NCBI RefSeq assembly: GCF_017312365.1
Contig: NZ_BLJI01000001.1
Location: 310,001 to 374,000 of the forward strand
Origin: Chroococcus sp. FPU101
GTDB taxonomy: Bacteria; Cyanobacteriota; Cyanobacteriia; Cyanobacteriales; Microcystaceae
Reading direction: 5' to 3'
Length of the DNA: 64,000 nucleotides
The notes under the pieces: model-generated
The model's database searches: none
The model's input: only the letters and a program-made list of their open reading frames with translations
What the model was told of the DNA's origin: nothing
Program-made: the position numbers and the translations under genes
Shown: one piece after another, positions 1 through 8,833 of the stretch
Numbering within the stretch: position 1 is the stretch's first letter
Layout: each line of letters begins with the position of its first letter

Positions 1-2
1 GA

Positions 3-584
3 CCTAACCCTACGCCACCCTCCAGGATTAATCCACCAAAAGGTAGAACTTTAGTAATTCTCGATCCGGGTCACGGTGGCAAAGACCCAGGGGCGATCGG
101 GATCGGGGGATTGCAAGAAAAAAATGTGATTTTACCGATTTCTCAAATGGTCGCCCAGATCCTTGAACAACAAGGCATTAATGTGATGATGACTCGCTCA
201 TCTGATTATTTTGTCAGTCTCCAAGGTAGAACCGATTTGGCTAACAAAGCGGGAGCATCGCTGTTTGTCAGTATTCACGCGAATTCAATGGGGGCAGGTC
301 GTCCCGATGTTAGTGGGTTGGAGGTGTATTATTTTGGTGATCGTCGTCTCTCGGATACGATTTATCGTAGTATTGTGCGAGGTGTGAATGTTAAAGAAAG
401 AGGAGTCCGTCGCGCTCGCTTTTACGTGTTGAGAAATTCTAAAATGCCATCTACACTAATAGAGGTAGGGTTTGTTACAGGAGTGGAAGATGCACCAAAG
501 TTGAGAAATGCTAATTATCAGCGTCAAATGGCTGAAGCGATCGCTAGAGGAGTGATCGAATACATTCGACAAAATCGACTCTAA
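3..584 (+). CDS. N-acetylmuramoyl-L-alanine amidase, C-terminal catalytic domain (5' end outside window)
   Basis: This is the end of an Amidase_3 zinc enzyme that cleaves the amide bond between N-acetylmuramic acid and the stem peptide in the periplasm, a step in cell separation. The frame is open from base 3, so the true start lies upstream; the TTG at 111 is only internal. Zinc and catalytic landmarks are in order: DPGHGGKDPG (first His), LQEKN (Glu), SIHAN (second His) and IEVGF (catalytic Glu). A proline-rich linker precedes the domain, as in cyanobacterial AmiC-type proteins with an N-terminal AMIN region, which is not visible here. murI follows on the same strand 101 bases downstream, so both neighbours act on peptidoglycan. 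Confidence 0.93.
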   Translation, partial: PNPTPPSRINPPKGRTLVILDPGHGGKDPGAIGIGGLQEKNVILPISQMVAQILEQQGINVMMTRSSDYFVSLQGRTDLANKAGASLFVSIHANSMGAGRPDVSGLEVYYFGDRRLSDTIYRSIVRGVNVKERGVRRARFYVLRNSKMPSTLIEVGFVTGVEDAPKLRNANYQRQMAEAIARGVIEYIRQNRL

Positions 585-685
585 ATAACTTTTTATAAGA
601 TAAATTTTATTTACTTGACAAGTTATTCATGTTTCAATATCAACAACTTATTCATTTATTCATAACGCATTGATTATTTCTTTCC

Positions 686-1537
686 ATGAGAGAATCCCAA
701 CGTAGTCCAATTGGTGTTTTTGATAGTGGTGTGGGTGGACTCACCGTTTTAAGGGAGCTATATCGTAAACTTCCTGATGAATCGATTCTCTATTTTGCAG
801 ATACAGCGCGACTTCCCTATGGTACTCGTAGCCAAGGCGAAATTGTGCAGTTTGTAAGAGAGATTGTCACTTGGATGATCCAACAAAAAGTGAAAATGGT
901 CATTATGGCTTGTAATACAAGTTCTGCTTTGGCCTTAGAAACGATTCGGGATGAATTTAGCCCTCTACCCATTTTAGGAATTATTTTACCCGGTGCAAGA
1001 GCCGCCGTACAACGTGGAAAACGAATTGGTGTCATCGCAACACCCGCAACCGCGCAAAGTAATGCCTATGCTCAAGCGATCCAAGAAATCGATCCCACAG
1101 CCCAAGTTTGGCAAGTGGGTTGCCCTGAATTTGTTCCTCTAATTGAACAAAATCGCATTCTTGACCCTTATACCCTAAAAGTAGCTCAAGAATATATTAA
1201 ACCCCTATTACACAAGAAAATTGATACGCTGATTTATGGTTGTACTCATTATCAGCATCTGGAACCTGTGTTTAAAAGCTTTTTGCCAAACTCAGTTCAA
1301 TTAATAGACCCCGCTAAATATTTTGTTTTAGCTATTGAAAAAGAACTGGAGTTAATGGGCTTAAAAAATACTTATGCTCCAAGGGCGACTCGTTTTGGGG
1401 TGAGTGGTCATCCTCAACAATTTGCTCAAGTCTCTCAAAGATGGCTTGGTTTTGTGCCTCATGTTGAGAAGATTTATTTACCTATTTCTCTTACGCCTAA
1501 ATCGGTTTCTGTTCCTTTAAAAGTGGAAACTGAATAA
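686..1537 (+). CDS. murI: Glutamate racemase
   Basis: Converts L-glutamate to D-glutamate for the peptidoglycan stem peptide in the cytoplasm. The 283 residues are full length for the family. The N-terminal FDSGVGGLTV motif, the first catalytic cysteine in MACNTSS (about residue 76) and the second in YGCTHY (about residue 186) are all present, giving the usual two-cysteine racemisation site. The ATG at 686 is chosen because the conserved core begins a few residues later. It lies downstream of an amidase gene and ends just before a hairpin that could terminate the pair. Confidence 0.96.
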   Translation: MRESQRSPIGVFDSGVGGLTVLRELYRKLPDESILYFADTARLPYGTRSQGEIVQFVREIVTWMIQQKVKMVIMACNTSSALALETIRDEFSPLPILGIILPGARAAVQRGKRIGVIATPATAQSNAYAQAIQEIDPTAQVWQVGCPEFVPLIEQNRILDPYTLKVAQEYIKPLLHKKIDTLIYGCTHYQHLEPVFKSFLPNSVQLIDPAKYFVLAIEKELELMGLKNTYAPRATRFGVSGHPQQFAQVSQRWLGFVPHVEKIYLPISLTPKSVSVPLKVETE

Positions 1538-1544
1538 AATCTTG

Positions 1545-1590
1545 AAGGAGATTGAGTAAGGTTAATCTTCTAATCTCCTTTTGTATTGTT
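1545..1590 (+). terminator. Possible terminator after murI
   Basis: A perfect 9-bp stem (AAGGAGATT at 1545-1553 with AATCTCCTT at 1572-1580) begins 7 bases after the murI stop and is followed by the T-rich TTGTATTGTT. The 18-base loop is long, so termination strength is uncertain. Confidence 0.55.
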
Positions 1591-1656
1591 TAACTTCAAG
1601 GGTCTTTGATTAGGATTATGAAAATTGTCTACGGGGTCTAAAAAAGTTAAGATTTA

Positions 1657-1914
1657 TTACTGTTTGAAGGGTTGTTGAATCGGTTGTGTCCGATTAGGCT
1701 TTTCAGTTAATCCTAACTTATTAATCAGCTTGACTACTCCAAATGCTAATCCTGCACCTAAAACCAGTCCAATGATTAGAAGAATAGCAAACCATTTCCG
1801 AGCTTGTCTTTTAGCTGCTTTTACTCTAGCTGGAGAAAGTTCTAAATCTAGCTCGTTTTGAGAAGGATTTGACGGCGGCAAGTCGTTATCAAAATCATTA
1901 GGTAAGGGAGCCAT
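1657..1914 (-). CDS. Small single-pass membrane protein, unknown function
   Basis: I do not recognise this 85-residue protein. It has an acidic, Asn/Pro-rich N-terminal part (residues 1-30), a basic stretch (RVKAAKRQARK, about 30-40), one hydrophobic segment (about 42-65, glycine-rich towards its end) and a short polar tail ending in Gln-rich sequence. By the positive-inside rule the N-terminus should be cytoplasmic. It stands alone, convergent with murI. Codon use looks like its neighbours. A cyanobacterial conserved hypothetical is the likely label. Confidence 0.65.
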   Translation of the reverse strand: MAPLPNDFDNDLPPSNPSQNELDLELSPARVKAAKRQARKWFAILLIIGLVLGAGLAFGVVKLINKLGLTEKPNRTQPIQQPFKQ

Positions 1915-2141
1915 AATTATTTAAACTAAGAGCAATAGGCTCACCTTAACACGAAGAATTCTAATTGTGTAAATAAAATTGTTAGACAGTTGTAGATCTC
2001 AATAGTGATAAGTAATCTCAGTTTTAATCCAAAATTTCAAAAGATCTCAGATTGAAATGCAAGTTAATTCACGAATCCTCAAACACATTTTTGGGTTAGT
2101 CGTGGCTGAGCTACAACTGTGTTAATGGGATACTTAGGTTT

Positions 2142-2294
2142 TCAAAAAACCCCTAATAAAACCAAGAGTGTAAACATACCGAGCAACATAATCATCCCTG
2201 CATAGATGGCTAACCAGGGTTCATGATTCATGCTGTCTAAGTACACATTCACTTTTTTGTCGTTGGGTTCGGGATGCCAAATCATGGGTTTCAT
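2142..2294 (-). CDS. 50-residue one-helix membrane protein (HLIP-like, possible photosystem II accessory protein)
   Basis: The frame could start at 2336, but the ATG at 2294 is preceded by a near-perfect Shine-Dalgarno sequence (TAGGGAGGT at 2302-2310, seven bases away), so the product is taken as 50 residues starting MKPMIWHPEP. A short polar N-terminal part leads into SMNHEPWLAIYAGM and one hydrophobic helix that runs to the C-terminus. The Asn-His-Glu-Pro-Trp segment before the helix recalls the chlorophyll-binding helix of high-light-inducible proteins (consensus ExxNxR) but lacks the Arg. This layout suits a small thylakoid subunit of the Psb34/Psb35 kind. The membrane location is well supported; the photosystem link is inference. 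Confidence 0.6.
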   Translation of the reverse strand: MKPMIWHPEPNDKKVNVYLDSMNHEPWLAIYAGMIMLLGMFTLLVLLGVF

Positions 2295-2301
2295 ATCTCT
2301 T

Positions 2302-2310
2302 ACCTCCCTA
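2302..2310 (-). promoter_or_regulatory. Strong ribosome binding site setting the start of the one-helix protein
   Basis: Read on the minus strand this is TAGGGAGGT, almost the full anti-16S complement, ending seven bases before the ATG at 2294. It favours that start over the in-frame upstream start at 2336. Confidence 0.7.
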
Positions 2311-2749
2311 AATTTTTGAGTGATTGATCCGCTCATCGTTAGCTCATTGTTTCAAAAAATAATATTATTTTTTGTTAACTAAACTTAACTATCGATTTGC
2401 TTTGATCTAGGTTTTTAAGTCATCGAGATCTTTTTAAATGTGATGAGACCATTTTAAACAAGTAGTGTAAATGGTTAATTGCTTTTTATTAACCCTCTCT
2501 TTTGAAGTGAGAGGTTACGACTCAATTAAAATAGTCTGATTCGTTAATAATATTGTATAAAATCTACTTGACAAAATCAAGCATATATATATTAATCATT
2601 GTTGCGTTACTTGAAGAAAGCGAGTAAAACTCATGAAAAATTTTGTTGTTCTTAACAATTGCTCATCGAATGATTGAGTAGCTGTCATTAGTTAAAAAAA
2701 GTTAGTTAAACAAAATTTACAAGGCTTGCTAATCAGTATTTTTGTGCTT
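2311..2749. other. Intergenic region without a recognised gene
   Basis: About 440 A+T-rich bases upstream of the one-helix protein gene and downstream of the acylphosphatase gene. The promoter of the former should lie here on the minus strand. The only structure I see is a short stem (AACC-TCTC with GAGAGGTT, 2491-2516) with one bulged base and no U-tract on either strand. I find no coding potential beyond very short frames. Confidence 0.5.
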
Positions 2750-3034
2750 TTATCGTCGCATCTCAAAACCGCTTAATCCTTGCGAAGCTTGCATTTTAAC
2801 AGCGACATCGGCGACAACTGCATTAGGAGAACCTCGATAACACCATTGAATCATTTTTTCAACAATTGGGCGTTTTCCCTCAAAAACAGCTTCAACTCGT
2901 CCATCGGGGAGATTTTTGACCCAACCATTAAGCTTGAGAGTTTGAGCTTGTCGGGTCGTATAATAGCGATAGCCTACGCCTTGTACTTTACCTGAAATCA
3001 AAACATGGGCTTGTACGAGTGTATTTTGTTCCAT
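2750..3034 (-). CDS. acyP: Acylphosphatase
   Basis: Small cytoplasmic enzyme that hydrolyses carboxyl-phosphate bonds such as acetyl phosphate or 1,3-bisphosphoglycerate. The 94 residues match the family length. The phosphate-binding loop [11 protein letters not shown] with the catalytic Arg (about residue 23) and the GWVKNLPDG segment with the catalytic Asn (about residue 41) are intact. It starts two bases after the stop of the upstream CCG-domain gene on the same strand, so the two are probably co-transcribed. Confidence 0.94.
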   Translation of the reverse strand: MEQNTLVQAHVLISGKVQGVGYRYYTTRQAQTLKLNGWVKNLPDGRVEAVFEGKRPIVEKMIQWCYRGSPNAVVADVAVKMQASQGLSGFEMRR

Positions 3035-3036
3035 TT

Positions 3037-3939
3037 CTAGAAACCTAGCTTTTCTAAAACAGATTTAGTAGAAACTAGATGACGATCTAATCCTAATTCT
3101 TGTGGAGAAATTCCTAACGCTAAGGCGACTAACTGGGGTAAATGTAAAATAGGTAAACCCAGTTTTTGTCCTGTTACTTTTTCGATTTCCTTTTGACGAG
3201 AGTCTAAGTTCAGATGACACAGAGGGCAAGGTGTTACCATACAGTCAGCACCAGCATCGATCGCTTCTTGAATGTGATTAGCTGCCATTCTAAAAGATTT
3301 TTCTTCAGCATAACTTGAAAGGGGCCACCCACAACATTGTGTTCTACCGCGATAATAAATCGGATTAGCCCCAACAGCACGAAAGACATTTTCCATTGAT
3401 TCGGGTTGAAAGGGATTATCGTAGGGAATCGTGTCTTGCGCTCTGAGGATATAACAACCATAAAATGCCGCACAATTGAGATTTGATAAAGTGCGCTTTA
3501 CTTTTTCTTGGAGTTTTTCTAATCCATAATCTCCCACTAAAACCCACAGAAGATGTTTGACTTGTGTTGTTCCTTGATAGGGTGAACAATTTTCTTTTGT
3601 CAGATAGCTGTTGACTTGCTCTAAATAATTTGGATCATTCTTTTGAGCTTTTTTGAGCCGTTCATCGACATGACCGATCACGCCTTGACAGGTGCTACAG
3701 TGAGTGAGTAGAGGTAAATTTAAAGATTCGGCCAGGGCAATATTACGCGCATTAACGGTATCTTCTAAAAGTTGGGAATCTTCTTTATAAGTCCCTGAAC
3801 CACAACAGGCTGCTTTTTTGAGTTCAATCAGTTTAATGTCAAGAGCTTGTGTTAAAACGGCGGTTGATTGATAGAGTTCGCGACACGCTCCTTGTGCAAC
3901 ACAACCTGGAAAATAGGCGTACTGTAGAGTTGAGGACAT
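3037..3939 (-). CDS. HdrB-like CCG-domain iron-sulfur protein (CoB--CoM heterodisulfide reductase subunit B family)
   Basis: A 300-residue protein with two CCG modules of the type that in HdrB holds non-cubane 4Fe-4S clusters. The first module reads CVAQGAC, AACCGSG, HCSTC; the second reads [18 protein letters not shown]. Such proteins in cyanobacteria have often been labelled succinate dehydrogenase iron-sulfur subunit, but the redox partner is unsettled and methanogen cofactors are absent from cyanobacteria. No HdrA or HdrC homologue is next to it. It sits immediately upstream of acyP with a two-base gap. Family is secure, function is not. Confidence 0.88.
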   Translation of the reverse strand: MSSTLQYAYFPGCVAQGACRELYQSTAVLTQALDIKLIELKKAACCGSGTYKEDSQLLEDTVNARNIALAESLNLPLLTHCSTCQGVIGHVDERLKKAQKNDPNYLEQVNSYLTKENCSPYQGTTQVKHLLWVLVGDYGLEKLQEKVKRTLSNLNCAAFYGCYILRAQDTIPYDNPFQPESMENVFRAVGANPIYYRGRTQCCGWPLSSYAEEKSFRMAANHIQEAIDAGADCMVTPCPLCHLNLDSRQKEIEKVTGQKLGLPILHLPQLVALALGISPQELGLDRHLVSTKSVLEKLGF

Positions 3940-4012
3940 GAAATTTAATGATAGGGTCTATTTCTATGATGAGCGATACAAGTAACAGATGGTGGAAAGA
4001 TCTGAGAATTTT

Positions 4013-4762
4013 TTAGATTTTTCCAAAACGTCGATCGCGTTGTTGATAAGCTAGTAAGGCTTGATGAAAATGCTGACGGTCAAAATCTGGCCATAGCGTA
4101 CGGGTTACATAGATTTCAGCATAAGCCATTTGCCAGAGTAAAAAATTACTAATCCGCATTTCGCCACTGGTACGAATCAGTAAATCGGGGTGAGGAATGC
4201 CCGTTGTATACAAATGATGTTCAAACAAAGATTCATTAATCTCTTCGGGATTAATTTTACCTTGCTGAACTAAGGTTGCTATTTCTCGACACGCTTGAAT
4301 AATTTCTTGTCGTCCGCCGTAGTTGGTCGCTACACTAAATTGAGTCCCTGTATTGTTTTTGGTTTCATCCATCGATCTTTCGATTTCTTCTTGTAACGAA
4401 TCAGGGAGAGCCGATAAATTCCCCACAAAACGAATTTTGACATTTTCTGCCATCATTTCTTTTAATTCACGTCGCAATACCCGTTCAAACAAGGTCATCA
4501 AAAATTCTACTTCTTCTAAAGGTCTACCCCAATTTTCCGTAGAAAAGGCATAGGCTGTTAAAGCTGGAACGCCCCAATCTCGACAACAACGCAGTAAATT
4601 TTTGAGTGTGTCAACCCCACGCTGATGCCCCATAATGCGGGGTAAACTTCGATGTTTGGCCCAACGGCCATTACCATCCATGATAACCGCTACGTGCTTT
4701 GGTAAGCGTTTTTCATCGAGATCACTAGGTAATTCTTGTAACACTTTAAGCTGAACAGTCAT
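4013..4762 (-). CDS. uppS: Isoprenyl transferase (undecaprenyl diphosphate synthase family)
   Basis: Cis-prenyltransferase that condenses isopentenyl diphosphate onto farnesyl diphosphate to make the C55 carrier lipid for peptidoglycan and surface glycans. The 249 residues have [12 protein letters not shown] with the catalytic Asp near residue 29, the following basic [10 protein letters not shown], and AYAFSTENW, all diagnostic. A C-terminal region with DLLIRTSGE and RRFG is also present. Its start overlaps the cdaA stop by four bases, implying translational coupling. lysA lies further upstream on the same strand. Confidence 0.96.
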   Translation of the reverse strand: MTVQLKVLQELPSDLDEKRLPKHVAVIMDGNGRWAKHRSLPRIMGHQRGVDTLKNLLRCCRDWGVPALTAYAFSTENWGRPLEEVEFLMTLFERVLRRELKEMMAENVKIRFVGNLSALPDSLQEEIERSMDETKNNTGTQFSVATNYGGRQEIIQACREIATLVQQGKINPEEINESLFEHHLYTTGIPHPDLLIRTSGEMRISNFLLWQMAYAEIYVTRTLWPDFDRQHFHQALLAYQQRDRRFGKI

Positions 4763-5697
4763 TTTTTCTTTTTAGGGGTCGATGCCGATGATCTAAGAAA
4801 GAATAGTTTGTATAGATTATGGCCTTGTATGCCAATTGTACGACCTAAGCGGCCTAAACTGGGTGTTACAGTTTCCCGTTCTACGGCGGGTGAAAACCGT
4901 TCATCTAATAATTCTTTTAATTTACTGCTGGTTAAAGGACGATTGAGCAAACCTTGTTCAGCGAGTGATATTGAACCCGTTTCCTCAGAAACAATGATAC
5001 ACAAACAATTATCTAATCGTTCGGTAATTCCCATTGCAGCCCGATGACGGGTACCAAGTTGACGGGAGGCAGTGCGATCAGAAAGTGGTAAGATCACGCC
5101 TGCTGAAATAATCCTTGCGCCTCGAATAAAAACGGCTCCATCGTGTAACAGGGTTTTCGGTTGAAAGATCGTTTGTATTAGTTCTTTGGACACTTCGCCA
5201 TTAACACTAACCCCAGGATTGACAAAATCTCTTTGATCAATACTACTGGCTGTTTCGAGTACCATCAAAGCACCAGTTCTATTTTGCGATAGTTCTTTAA
5301 CTGCGTCTACAATTTCATCAATCACATTATCAGGTTTCGGTATGGGTGAGCCTCGTTTAAAGAGTTGTAGAATTTGTCCTTGCCCTAATTGTTCTAAAAA
5401 ACGGCGGAACTCTGCTTGATAAACAAAGGCCATGGCAACGGATGAACCGATAACTAATTTTTCTATAACAAAGCTAAGTAATACCATACCTAATCTTTGG
5501 CTGATCACCGAAGCCAACATTAGGATAATTAATCCTCTAACCATCCACAGGGTACGACGTTCTCCAACAATAAAGAGCATCGTATAAACCAGAGAGAGGA
5601 CTAATCCAATATCCATCAGCGCGGTACTATTGGAGATCAGCCAAGAAATTAGCAAACGGTGGTCAGGAAAAAAACCCGACATGAGAAAGAAAATCAA
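4759..5697 (-). CDS. cdaA: Diadenylate cyclase CdaA (c-di-AMP synthase)
   Basis: Makes cyclic di-AMP from two ATP; in cyanobacteria this messenger is tied to osmotic, potassium and day-night control. The N-terminal part has three hydrophobic segments (about residues 14-100), followed by the DAC domain with LLHDGAVF (DGA at about 186-188) and LGTRHRAA (RHR at about 217-219), the catalytic and ATP-binding motifs. The length of 312 includes a basic tail ([10 protein letters not shown]). The start could also be the ATG six codons later. It lies between lysA and uppS, an arrangement that joins c-di-AMP to cell-wall precursor supply. Confidence 0.95.
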   Translation of the reverse strand: MIFFLMSGFFPDHRLLISWLISNSTALMDIGLVLSLVYTMLFIVGERRTLWMVRGLIILMLASVISQRLGMVLLSFVIEKLVIGSSVAMAFVYQAEFRRFLEQLGQGQILQLFKRGSPIPKPDNVIDEIVDAVKELSQNRTGALMVLETASSIDQRDFVNPGVSVNGEVSKELIQTIFQPKTLLHDGAVFIRGARIISAGVILPLSDRTASRQLGTRHRAAMGITERLDNCLCIIVSEETGSISLAEQGLLNRPLTSSKLKELLDERFSPAVERETVTPSLGRLGRTIGIQGHNLYKLFFLRSSASTPKKKK

Positions 5698-5775
5698 AAT
5701 GATGAATTAAACAAGAATGCTCACAGTTTTGGTCATTGAAATAAACTTAGGTTTAAAGGATCGTTTTTCTCAACC

Positions 5776-7182
5776 CTAAAGTAACCGCGAAGGTAGTCTA
5801 TCTTGTCGCAGTAGATCCTCATTGGTTTCTCGATGCAAAATCAGATTAGCTTCTCCATCATTGACCATCACCGCCGCAGGACGAGGTAAACGGTTGTAGT
5901 TGGAGGCCATACTATAGTTATAAGCTCCTGTCGCCATAACAACCAAAATGTCACCCGCTTCTGTTTTCGGGATTTGAGCGTCTTTTATTAAAATATCTCC
6001 TGATTCACAGTGTTTTCCCGCAATTGTTACGGTTTCCTGACAAGGTGTGGTCATTCGATTTGCGATGACAGTGCGATAGACAGATTGGTAAGTTATCGGA
6101 CGTGGGTTATCTGACATCCCACCATCAACAGAGATATAGGTTCGTAGATGAGGAATTTCTTTACGACCTCCTACGGTATAAGCGGTTACACAAGCGGTAG
6201 CAATCAGCGATCGTCCTGGTTCTGCAATCAGTTTCGGTAGGGGTAGGTTATGGGTTTGACAAGCATTTGTGATCGATTCTGAGACCGTTTTCACCCATTC
6301 TTCAATACTTGGGGGATCATCACTTTCAGTGTAGCGAATCCCTAAACCACCACCAACATCAATTTCGGAAATCGCTAAATTATATTGATGAATGGCTTTT
6401 TGCATCCACTCGATTAAAACACCCCCTAAATCTTGATGGGGTTGACGCTCAAAAATTTGTGAACCGATGTGAGCATGGAGTCCTAAACAGTTTAGAATCG
6501 GGTTTTGTGAGACATAAGTTAGTACAGCATCCATTTGATTCGGATCGAAACCAAATTTACTATCTAAATGTCCAGTACGAATATATTCATGAGTATGGCA
6601 TTCAATCCCTGGGGTGAGTCTAAGCAAAATGGGAATTGAATCGATTCCTAATTCTGCACCGAGTTTAACGAGTGTTTCTAATTCTAACCAATTATCAACA
6701 ATAATCTTACAGCCGATTAATAGCGCGTATTTTAATTCTGTTACGGATTTATTATTACCATGAAAATAAATTTTATTTTTACTTTGCTCAGTGATGCCCA
6801 TTTGTTCGAGGGCTGTTAAAGTGGTATAGAGTTCTCCACTTGAAACCACATCAAACCCTAAACCCTCACTGGCAATAACTGCACAAACGGCTAAACAACT
6901 CCAAGCTTTAGACGCATAAATAACTTGAGATTCACCTAAATAATATTTTTTAAAGCTATCTCGATATTGACGGCAAGCAGTTCGCAACGTCATTTCATCT
7001 AGAATATATAACGGTGAGCCATACTGAGCGACTAGAGTCGTGACATCACATCCACCAATTTCTAGATGATTTTGACGATTGATTTTTGCACTAAGAGGTA
7101 AAAGATTTTGATTAGGGGAATTTTGCGCCTCTAGATACTGTTTCCCTGATTGGGCTAATGGTTCGGCTGATAACATATTCAC
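5776..7182 (-). CDS. lysA: Diaminopimelate decarboxylase
   Basis: PLP enzyme that decarboxylates meso-diaminopimelate to L-lysine, the last step of lysine synthesis. The 468-residue protein has the PLP lysine in YASKAW (about residue 92), HAHIGSQI, IDVGGGLG, EPGRSL for phosphate binding, and HCESGDIL with the catalytic Cys contributed to the partner subunit. The N-terminal extension of some 40 residues before the fold is common in cyanobacterial LysA. It is first in a minus-strand run with cdaA (78 bases downstream) and uppS. Confidence 0.96.
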   Translation of the reverse strand: MNMLSAEPLAQSGKQYLEAQNSPNQNLLPLSAKINRQNHLEIGGCDVTTLVAQYGSPLYILDEMTLRTACRQYRDSFKKYYLGESQVIYASKAWSCLAVCAVIASEGLGFDVVSSGELYTTLTALEQMGITEQSKNKIYFHGNNKSVTELKYALLIGCKIIVDNWLELETLVKLGAELGIDSIPILLRLTPGIECHTHEYIRTGHLDSKFGFDPNQMDAVLTYVSQNPILNCLGLHAHIGSQIFERQPHQDLGGVLIEWMQKAIHQYNLAISEIDVGGGLGIRYTESDDPPSIEEWVKTVSESITNACQTHNLPLPKLIAEPGRSLIATACVTAYTVGGRKEIPHLRTYISVDGGMSDNPRPITYQSVYRTVIANRMTTPCQETVTIAGKHCESGDILIKDAQIPKTEAGDILVVMATGAYNYSMASNYNRLPRPAAVMVNDGEANLILHRETNEDLLRQDRLPSRLL

Positions 7183-7282
7183 TATAATCGTCAGTTGGTC
7201 TAGTAAAGAAAGCTATTTTCTAAAGCCTTCTTTATTAAGTGTACGATGAAAACTAGACCGTCTAAAACATAATCTCAGAAGA

Positions 7283-8833
7283 TCACAATAACTTTTTAGC
7301 TGATTCTTCGATTAACTTAGCATAAGTTTCAGAAGGCCGATCGCCTAAATGATCTTCTACAAGTCGTTGTGTTCCATGAGCATAATCGAGCGTTAATAAC
7401 CCAAAACGCGGTGTATACGATCCCCATTCATAATTATCCGTCAGTGACCAATAAATATAACCGATCATCGGTACGCCTTCATCGCGCAGACGGTTAATTT
7501 GTTGAACGTGTGCTTCTAAAAATTCACTTCGTCGCAATTCATCGGGACGTGGCGCGGCAATGCTATTATCGGGTTTACGACGTAGAGCCATCCCATTTTC
7601 GGCAACTAAAATGGGACAATTGTCAAATATTTGTGAATAATATTTACAAAAAAAGTGTAAGCCTTCGGGGAGCGATCGCCAATCCCACCATTTACTCGTA
7701 ATTCCACTCATCACCCAAGCGCGAAAATCTTTAGCCTCAAATTCAAAATCTGAAAACGACGGCAAACGGAAGGTATGGGCGAAAAAGGGATCATAATAAT
7801 CGATGGCAATGTAATCGAAAAATTTAGAACGTGGAATTGATTCTAAAGTCTGGAAAAAGGGTTCAAATGCTTTAAAATTAAAACTTTTGCGACCGAACCA
7901 TCGGGCTATTTTTCGAGCAATTAATCCGACGCGATAGGGAAGATCTCGACTAAAGGGAAGATCGGCGATGATTAAAGCATTTTCTAATTCTTGCGATCGC
8001 GTTTTAAAATAATTAGGGAGTTGATCGCGCTGCATAGACGTTTGTTTGAGCGATAATAAATCCCAAATGACCTTTTCTGACCAATATAAATCGCTACAGT
8101 AGGTATTAATCGAAACTTGAGGCGTTATCCAATTATTCGACTCATAAATGCTATGGATGCAATCATAACAGCGTACATGAGCGACCAATAAGTTATTATA
8201 AGCCTTTAAAGCTGCTTGAGTTCCCCACGCACCACCAGAGGGAAACATCGTACTTAAATAAGTATTCGGTACTAAAATATTCGGCTCATTAATGGTAATG
8301 TACCAGCAAATCGGCGGTAATTGATACTCATAAATCAAAGAACGGTTAATATGAGTCACCGTCATGCGAACATATTCAATAAAATAGTCGATCGTTTTTG
8401 GTTCTAACCAAGCATCCAAACCCAACCAAGCGGGATGGGTAAAATGAGACAGGGTAACTACGGGTTCAAGTCCATGATGACGACAAGAGGCAATAAGCTT
8501 CGCATAAGCATCGAGGGCATTTTTATCAAAAGGTGGCGGATCAATGGGTTCTAGGGTCGTACAAGGTTGAATCCGCGACCATTCCAGACTCAAACGAAAG
8601 CTATTAATACCCAAATTTTGGCAGATTTGAAAGTCTTCCTCGTAATGCGACCATAAATCGGCAGCTTTACCCGTAGACATGACTAACCCGTGCCTTTCGC
8701 TTTCTGACCAGTTATTTTGCGGTTGCCCAATTCCATTATAACCGCCTTCGCTTTGATATCCTGATGAAGCAACACCCCAGAGAAAAGATTCAGAACTATT
8801 TAACAAAGCTTTCTTCTCCTTTTGAATGGACAT
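7283..8833 (-). CDS. Glycoside hydrolase family 1 protein (beta-glucosidase-like)
   Basis: A GH1 TIM-barrel enzyme. The acid/base Glu is in TINEPN and the nucleophile Glu in VAENGM, with FLWGVASSGYQSEGG near the N-terminus and YWSLTDNYEWGSY near the C-terminus, so catalysis should be intact. No signal peptide is seen. The frame extends to 8854; ATG 8833 is given, but a TTG at 8806 follows an AAGGAG nine bases upstream and would shorten the overlap with the upstream gene to about 11 bases. That gene encodes an MGDG-synthase-like glycosyltransferase, so the substrate may be a glycolipid rather than a cellodextrin. This is inference; a plain beta-glucosidase remains possible. Confidence 0.9.
   Translation of the reverse strand: MSIQKEKKALLNSSESFLWGVASSGYQSEGGYNGIGQPQNNWSESERHGLVMSTGKAADLWSHYEEDFQICQNLGINSFRLSLEWSRIQPCTTLEPIDPPPFDKNALDAYAKLIASCRHHGLEPVVTLSHFTHPAWLGLDAWLEPKTIDYFIEYVRMTVTHINRSLIYEYQLPPICWYITINEPNILVPNTYLSTMFPSGGAWGTQAALKAYNNLLVAHVRCYDCIHSIYESNNWITPQVSINTYCSDLYWSEKVIWDLLSLKQTSMQRDQLPNYFKTRSQELENALIIADLPFSRDLPYRVGLIARKIARWFGRKSFNFKAFEPFFQTLESIPRSKFFDYIAIDYYDPFFAHTFRLPSFSDFEFEAKDFRAWVMSGITSKWWDWRSLPEGLHFFCKYYSQIFDNCPILVAENGMALRRKPDNSIAAPRPDELRRSEFLEAHVQQINRLRDEGVPMIGYIYWSLTDNYEWGSYTPRFGLLTLDYAHGTQRLVEDHLGDRPSETYAKLIEESAKKLL

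Noticed and set aside
2491-2516. Short inverted repeat as terminator
   Set aside because: It has a bulge, is far from any gene end and has no U-tract on either strand.
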